This document shows, piece by piece, positions 57,151 to 64,000 of a stretch of 64,000 bases of DNA (its first letter is position 1; every line of letters starts with the position of its first letter). A model generated the notes under the pieces. The model ran no database searches, was not told the origin of the DNA, and saw only the letters and a program-made list of their open reading frames with translations. This DNA comes from Sipunculus nudus (lineage: Eukaryota > Annelida > Sipuncula > Golfingiida > Sipunculidae): contig CM049308.1 in NCBI GenBank assembly GCA_026874595.1, positions 24,206,367 to 24,270,366 of the forward strand, written 5' to 3'. The position numbers and the translations under genes were made by a program.

Positions 57151-57288
57151 CCTTTTTCCTCTCGTTAATAACGGACGGTCTGAGGCATCCGTTAGGGCTT
57201 CGGTTACTTACACTTTACATTTCCTAGGTAAATTGGGAGCAATTATACATGCCTGATACAAGCAAGATCTCTCTCTTTCTCTTCTTCT

Positions 57289-57291
<3 letters not shown>

Positions 57292-57329
<38 letters not shown>

Positions 57330-57337
57330 TCACCCTC

Positions 57338-57397
<60 letters not shown>
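57292..57397. repeat. Compound microsatellite (CT)n and (AT)n
   Basis: A C-run and (CT)n at 57290-57328 followed after a short gap by about 55 bases of (AT)n. Confidence 0.95.
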
Positions 57398-57399
<2 letters not shown>

Positions 57400-57876
57400 G
57401 GTTTTGTTGAGGGTATATGGGATAGGTTGACAGCTTCAAACATCATTTTGAAAGACAATTCACTGTGGAATTTTAAAGTAGAACCTTTCTCAGGGTTTCT
57501 TCAGTTTTGTTTAAAAAGAATATAACAGTTCAGCCTTTAAAAAATAAACTTCAAATTTATTTCCTTAAAAGTTTATCTTTTTTTAGTGTCATAAGTAAAT
57601 GATATCATATTTATTTTTGCTCCGCTGACCATATTATGCAAAATATACGTGTTTTACGTAATTTGCACCAACATTATAGTATTACAGACTGTTCAAGTCA
57701 CCTGAACGTCATGGCCCATGGATCACTTTTGTTAAATCGAAAATTTTAAATTTCAGATTGACTTAGAAACATTTTATTTGATAAACCCACTTTCAAAGGA
57801 TACTTTCTTATATTTCATGATAAAGGTTTCATATTCAAAATTTGTAAACTGTAATCTTAAATATGGCGTGTGATAC

Positions 57877-58106
57877 CTGAAAGCCTCTGTGTGTGAATGG
57901 TCCCTGTCCTGGGGTAGCCCACAACCCAAATTTTCATTCATGTGTTCCGCCAGTTCTTTAATGCAAAAGTACTCGTACACTTGATTGTATTCCCGTATTT
58001 TGTCCATATTTCTCAGGTTCATTCGTGCATAAGTTAGTATACGTCTGCGAATATTCCCGGGAAAAAAGCCTTTGTGGATGCTCATGATAAGGCAGAACCA
58101 CACCAA
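57877..58106 (-). CDS. Weak candidate exon, unknown protein
   Basis: The minus frame encodes MDKIREYNQVYEYFCIKELA, then EHMNENLGCGLPQDRDHSHT and ends at TTTCAG/GTATCA, an acceptable donor. Residue use is protein-like and helical. The left (5') limit is uncertain and no family was recognised. It is upstream of the 5'-nucleotidase on the same strand but matches nothing in that family's N-terminus. Confidence 0.25.
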
Positions 58107-58686
58107 AATCTAACATTCTAAACATTACCGAGGTGCACTGAAACATTCATGATTGTCATATATTATAACAAGGCCTACAGGCATAATGCGAACATGTGCA
58201 ATGGGATATACATTAGTTATAATGGTTTCCTGATTACATGCTTGACCAATAAATGAAATATACTTGATTGTTTTTAAGATTAATCATGTATACATATCAA
58301 AAATACTAAAAAATTGCTGTATACAGATGCAAAATTTCAGGCTGATATGTCAAATACCTGCTGAAAAGTAAGCAGGCATATACGCTGCGCAAATCTGACG
58401 CCACAGGTCTTGTATCAGGCTGATATGTCAAATTTCTCAACTAAGGAATCATTCATAGTAGGTTGAAATATTTTTAAACAGATCTAGGGGTTCCGACCAT
58501 GGAAACAGCCCAAAAATAAAATAAACAGTATTTTTTTTAAAACACAAACAAAATAAAACTTAAAAATTATGAAGAAGAATAGTACGTATTATTTTCTCAG
58601 ATGATTAAATTTATACAGTAGTGTATAAACCTATACGTATGCTGCGTATGCAGCTTGTTTCGATCGCTCAGGGTAGCGAGTGAAAA

Positions 58687-58687
<1 letters not shown>

Positions 58688-58731
<44 letters not shown>
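58688..58731. repeat. (AT)n microsatellite
   Basis: About 44 bases of AT repeat just after a stretch (58615-58687) shared with the inverted-repeat element at 45.2 kb. Confidence 0.9.
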
Positions 58732-58734
<3 letters not shown>

Positions 58735-58739
58735 GAACA

Positions 58740-60029
58740 GGAAATTCTGGAGAATAACGTATCATAAGTCCCCAAAACTCCTATTTGGGAGAGTCATTTA
58801 ATTTGATGATTTTAATTGGCTAATTAACTATAAGGTTTTACTTTACTTATCTGTATATTGTCATATTAAGCTTTCTCTGTACCACTATGAGGGACCACTT
58901 ATTTGAAAAATCTCTTCATTACCTATTTCTGAATCTGACTAAGAAGTAAATTTACCAATAGTACTAATTTCAAGCATATTTTTTTAGGGCAGGGCTCAAC
59001 AATAACATTTGCCCACTCGCCGAAGGGGTTTGAAATGTAGTGAGAACAACTTGCCCCAAAGTCGAAGAGTTGCCAGCTAGGCTTGCGATATATCAGACAA
59101 TGCCCTTTAATCAGTCCAAGGGTATATCACAAACATGATAAATCATATAGAAATAGGAAGAGGTTTTTTTTTTTTTATCACGATATGGATCATAAGGGAT
59201 AGAGGATTATCGACCTCAGGGAATCTTTTTGCATTTAAATGGTGTTCGACCCAATGTCTATGAAATGCTAAATAATATATACGGGACCTTTCTAATTCTC
59301 CCCTTATAGGAAAGCTTTGTTTATTATGCTAACTTAAATAACCTTGTTAAAACATATGAAAATTTCAGTTATATTTATGACTTAATTCATGTTAATAATT
59401 TAAGGGCATCTGTGTGCCATCGTGGTAACCAATATGACGTCACACCTTTAACAATTTTATTAAGGTCTGTTAGTGGGCTTAAGTCCCATGTAAGATTTTT
59501 GTAAAAGACGGTTGGTCTATGTGTTCAAAACTGTGCATCATTAGCAAGACATACATTAGAATGCCCAAGAATCAAAGGAAAGTTCAAATGAATGCTAGGA
59601 TTTTCTAACCGTCACAACCATCGAGCACAATATCGGGTATGGCAAACGGGTTTGATACAGTAACCAAAGACTTTAATATTTAACTTACAGAATATTATTA
59701 AAAATCATTCAAGTACACATTATTTTTGACTGTTACCAACAGGAACCGGCATTAACAGAAAGGAAGCACACACCCAGAAGACTTGTTCAGAAAAATCGAA
59801 GTACCGGTCGTCTACAAAATGTTAATATTTATTCAGTTATAAATTGAATATATGAAGCTAAGCTTAATTAATACATCTGTCCTGTTGCATAGACTGATGA
59901 AATTAACGTTATGGGTATAATCTGACATTTTAACATTTTGTTGTTTAATCTGACATTTGTTATATTCAGTTACTGAGTCTATGTGAAGAGTAAATATGAA
60001 AAAAAAACGATTTATTTATTTAGTCTTGA
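58740..60029. other. No gene seen
   Basis: AT-rich unique-looking DNA with short frames only. The minus strand was scanned for the missing 5'-nucleotidase start (DxH and GGxAR blocks) without success. Confidence 0.55.
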
Positions 60030-60037
60030 CTGTTCAT

Positions 60038-60529
60038 CAGGGTTGGAGTCAAATACAGTGTGCCAAATACAAATACAAATATAAATACGATAGCTAGTCT
60101 CCCCAAATACAAATACAAAAACAAGTGACTGAAGATAAATACAAATACAGAACATCAAATACAAATACAATTACAAATACGCAATTGTAGGTTATACAGA
60201 ATGTTTATTTATTTTCAGCACCATAAATATTCATAATGTCTAAGGGAGAAGTGAAATGCTTGACTTGATGCTGTCTTTAGGGTTGTTCAGAAGATAGGTA
60301 GTAGTTAATTTTTTTTAAATTATGGCAGATATGAATATGTATTTGTACATATGTATTTGTACAGTTTTTGATCAAATACACCAAATACATCAAATATTGA
60401 GATCAAATACAAATACAAATATTATCATTTTGCATAACACAAATACAAATACAATATAAATACAAATACTTACTTTGACTGTATTTAAATAAAAATACAA
60501 ATACTAATACGTATTTGACCCCAACCCTG
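60038..60529. mobile_element. hAT-like MITE with 8-bp target duplication
   Basis: Ends CAGGGTTGGAGTCAAATAC and GTATTTGACCCCAACCCTG are inverted repeats with one mismatch. Outside are CTGTTCAT (60030-60037) and TTGTTCAT (60530-60537), an 8-bp target copy with one change, as in hAT elements. Both subterminal regions are filled with (AAATAC)n-type words on the plus strand. 492 bp, non-coding. Confidence 0.85.
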
Positions 60530-60539
60530 TTGTTCATCT

Positions 60540-62600
60540 GTCTCATGTGTACAATTCACATGCGATGTAATATTTCAAATCAGATACTCATACCCAGTTC
60601 CCATTTACATGGCAGGTTGGTTTTATCACTTGATCATATTTATGTTGTACTTTCTTATATTTCTGACGATTTTTGGTTAATTTTGACTAAATCTTTCTTC
60701 ACTGCTCAGGATTACCTGTGGGACTCTCTCGATCAACCTTCATTTCATGATACACCATGTCCTAGACTGATTTCGGCTATGAGTTCTCAGGTTATGTCTT
60801 CCTGTTTCATTTATCCCTTTCAACAAGGATGCCTAGATACAAAATCGAATTATAAGGCTCCACATAAATTTTGTAAGCCATAAATTCCATTAAATTCAAA
60901 GCAAACTTTTCCACCGTCCTTCCTGACGGGGAACTGGTTCCCTTGCCAAGATTGCCTGCTCATTTTCATTTTTCCTTATATTATCTTGACAAGATACTCT
61001 GCAAATGTTCAATTCTAAGGCTTTTGAGTAAAAAAAAGTAAATCAATGAACGGTTTTTTATATTTCTTCCGGAAAAATACACCAGGAATACTAGACCGTA
61101 TTCACTGACTTCAGACCATGGTTTGTCACATTTAACCATGTTTAATCATATGTAACCTATTTCTGAGGTTTCAGCAAAGATTCTCTATCTATTATAACTT
61201 TGCTGGAATATAGAACATCTATAATTATATCTATAATTCGGTAGTAACTGATTTTTATAAGAGAATGTGAATTCAATTATTTCTTTCCATTGGCTGTAAT
61301 CAGTATTTGTTCAAGGATAATCCACATACTAGTTACGTTTAGAAAGTAAAGAAAATGCCTCGTGAATGAATCTACTTTAGTAAAGAACTGGATATTATTA
61401 AACAACAGCTTTTTTTAAAATAATTCCAAGATGAGAATGTAATATGTAATTTTCTGAACTTTGCTTTGTTTCTAATTGCTTGCTACCAAATATTCTTGGA
61501 GCGGTCTGCCTCAAGACAAATATCACAATAAATTGCTAGGACCAGATTATATTTGAAATATTTCGTGACCTCTTAGTCTTGTTTAAAGCATTCAGTTATG
61601 AAAAGAGTATATGAATATATATGATTTTAATTTCAGGAAAATATAATTATATAATAAGATCTACAACAAATAAAGATATATATTTATACATCTATTATTA
61701 AGCCCCTCTCCTTTTTTATTAATGCTTTAATTTGTTTAAATTACTTAAAAATAGGAGCACTGACTAAGAGTTGAAGGTAAAAATAAGTAGTGTTATTCTT
61801 TAGTCCTGTCTAACTGTTTAGTGTTGCATCCTGTCTCGAAGGTTACTTTTTTGCGTACAACAAAACCCTTCAAAGGGAAGAATTAGCAATAAATTGAAAT
61901 TCAATTGATTGAAATGGGGTTGAACACCATTTAAATGCTATAAAATCCCTGATGTTGAAAACCCTATATCCCTCATGATAGGCCTACATATCGTGATATC
62001 AAACATCCCCTGCACCCATATTTCTATAAAATTTATCCTGTATGTGATACTTTCTTGTACTCTCTCAGGGGCATAATCTGATTTATCGCAGGCCCAGCTG
62101 GGAGGCCTAAAGGCGGTTTCACACGGGATAGGTCCGAACGAATGTTACGTCCGAACGAAATTTGCTATCCGAACGAAAATAAAATAGAACGTTATTTTTT
62201 GTCGTTCGTATCGGACAAGAATGGCGCTTTTCACCTTCAACACAAAAGAGCTGGAACATTTATTAGTACGACTTGTTCATTAGTACGTTACCAATTTAAT
62301 ATATAATACTGTACAACAAAGAAATGTTGTTTTCTTGTCCACTGTTCTTAAATTATGTGATAAAAGAAAAATATAAAAAAGGGATTATATTTATTGCAAT
62401 CAAATTTATTTGATTTAAACAGATATTTATAGATTTTTTTAGCTCCAATCATTTTTCCCCCATTAAAATCAGACTTCTTTTTATATAATATGTATATTTC
62501 CTTGGAGTCCACTTATTTTAATTTACAATCGAAAACAAACATTTAGACTTTTAAACCAGGTTAATCAATAATATTTCCTGGTAAATTCTAATTCTTTGCA
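60540..62600. other. No gene seen
   Basis: AT-rich DNA. Near 62110-62185 three close TCCGAACGAA words suggest a transposon end or short repeat. The longer plus frame at 60515-60883 starts inside the MITE and has no support. Confidence 0.55.
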
Positions 62601-62604
62601 ATTT

Positions 62605-62690
62605 ATTACAGTTATTCTCTGAAAGGGGGGGGGGGGGGGAGGGATGATTACATTGATCATCCCCCTAGCCCCTCCCCCCTTATATTGACG
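62605..62690. repeat. Dispersed repeat, short third copy
   Basis: TTATTCTCTGAAA, a 15-base G-run (62625-62639), then GGGATGATTACATTGATCATC match the right part of 10388-10760 and 55660-56080. Confidence 0.6.
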
Positions 62691-63870
62691 TCCCTGAATA
62701 TAAGTCAGCTGTATAAGCGATATGTACACAAATAAGCAACATTATCCAGGACTTGGTGTACATTACCTAACCCCTCCCACGAAAATAAAATGCTCAGCGA
62801 TAAATTAAGAAAGAAAAAATCATGAAACAATAATATTTTTTTTATTACAAATATATTATTTTTAGTTAAACATTTTGCATATAAACAGAGGTTTCAAAGC
62901 TTTGGACAGACTGTTCTAAATCATATTGGCAGATATGAAAATCAAATACAAATCAAACTAAACTAGTGATTCAAACTTTAATTTAACTTGAAATGCATGA
63001 GTTTCAATGAAATATGTTCTGTGGAAACAACATATTGCACTAATATTTTTAAAGGCATGTTCAAGTGGGAGTCTGGGTCCAGTCAGTGGTATAAATAAAT
63101 GTCACCTGTGAACTCATGACTATAGACTCGGGTACCTAGCAAGGCCCAATAACTTTCAATTATACAGTCAGTACACTCAGAGGTAAACTTTTTAAAATTA
63201 TCAAATTAAATAACTTTTTCCCAATGGGAATTTTTGTTACTTTTGATATATTATTTTCAAGTATTTTCTAAATAAAATGCAGTTGGTTTTTTTTGTTACT
63301 ATTTGTTCCGAGTTCAACCCCATTTTTACTACACGAGTAACCGATGGGGGAATTCCAAAGTTTGAGTCAGTGATAGGGTATTCCTCTGGCAGATGACTTC
63401 TCAACTCCTACGTACAGCTCTATACTATAGGTCCGATTTTGCTGCATAAGCACTGCATACGCATACGTAATTAATGGAATCACAGGCGTTTTCTAGATGC
63501 ATTACGCTTACCTATGCATACGTACCGCATGCACACGCACATATGGACTGCTAGCTTCATAAGGGAAAGCCGTAGGGCCAACATGCTTTATAGTGAATAC
63601 AGGCATTGCATTGTGTGCTGAACTTAATACTATTTTTAGTAACACTGGAACACTTTTTAGGGATGAGCCGTGGAAAAACCGCTTAGCGAGCCGTTTAAAT
63701 AAAGTTCGGAAGCACACCAAACGGAAAGGTAATGGTGAGTTTACGAGTGAATTCCGACTGCTTAACTAACCCTTTACGAGAGCTTCGAGATACTCTAGTT
63801 AACCGCTCGTTTTGTCAATCGCTTTGCAATAGTTAGGCTCTCGTAAATGAATATAACGAACAAATAAGCG
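62691..63870. other. No gene seen; relic words of two repeat families
   Basis: 63440-63530 shares TTTTGCTGCA and GCATACGCATACG words with the inverted-repeat region at 45.4 kb. 63780-63795 holds CTTCGAGATACT of the family at 56929. The rest is unremarkable. Confidence 0.5.
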
Positions 63871-63873
63871 AAC

Positions 63874-63892
63874 GCTTCGAGATACTGGCCCC
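63874..63892. mobile_element. Inverse end of the TATCTCGAAGC family
   Basis: GCTTCGAGATACTGGCCCC is the reverse complement, with two mismatches, of the opening at 56929. No target duplication could be matched between the two ends. Confidence 0.45.
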
Positions 63893-64000
63893 AGGTCTAC
63901 TCGGAAAGTTTTCTCTCCGTCCCTCATGACAGCTCGACAGTGGAAACTGCGGTAGCCGAAACTGCTTTTAACCTCAGTTCTTACCAGGGTAACCACCACA

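Noticed and set aside
60060-60510. AAATAC repeats considered as a telomere-like or CRISPR-like array
   Set aside because: Irregular spacing, no spacers, and the segment is bounded by hAT-type ends with a target duplication.
60515-60883. Plus-strand frame of 122 codons
   Set aside because: Starts inside the hAT-like MITE and has no homology or splice support.

Overview
This window is animal nuclear DNA. It is AT-rich and intron-rich, with long (AT)n, (CA)n, poly-G/poly-C and (AAG)n tracts, many short transposon relics and few exons. The one gene that can be named with certainty is a metazoan GPI-anchored ecto-5'-nucleotidase. The tRNA-derived SINEs, the Ty3/gypsy relics and a small secreted cysteine-rich peptide family suit a marine invertebrate, most likely a mollusc or other lophotrochozoan. 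That placement is inference. No CRISPR array, operon or canonical tRNA/rRNA gene was seen.

Layout. 1-3040: first copy of a segmental repeat that returns, expanded, at 12147-17102. 3082-4500 (minus): decayed gypsy pol and gag fragments; a complete miniature LTR element (TRIM, 3876-4304) sits inside the gag part with a target duplication, a tRNA-Pro-like primer site and a tRNA-like promoter inside each LTR. 5575-6945: tRNA-derived SINEs and a MITE. 7758-9372 (plus): an intact three-exon gene for a 71-residue secreted peptide with eight cysteines. 17852-18631 (minus): its paralogue, in an inverted duplication, interrupted by a TIR element, with no visible first exon. 20.7-25.5 kb: degenerate repeats. 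25.5-34 kb: a local repeat array around two candidate exons of an unknown gene, a truncated third copy of the peptide exon at 30359-30438, and LINE fragments. 34.05-39.5 kb (plus): a decayed Ty3/gypsy element with one LTR, nucleocapsid/protease, reverse transcriptase, RNase H and a displaced integrase piece. 40.3 kb: a LINE tail.

42774-54230 (minus): eight exons of the 5'-nucleotidase, from the GNHEFD motif to the GPI signal, about 464 residues. The 5' exon or exons (signal peptide and first metal motif) were not found and probably lie past the right edge. Its introns hold a TA-flanked MITE, a perfect 30-bp inverted repeat, a second TRIM broken by a Harbinger-like MITE, and a SINE. 54.9-64 kb: tandem repeats, G-runs, a hAT-like MITE with an 8-bp target duplication, other TIR fragments, and one weak candidate exon.

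Most new-looking: (1) the cysteine-rich peptide family, whose spacing resembles a beta-defensin plus one extra cysteine pair; (2) the TRIM family with a tRNA-like promoter in its LTRs; (3) the stacked insertions microsatellite, TRIM, MITE in one intron. All alignments were done by eye, so repeat borders are approximate unless a target duplication fixes them.
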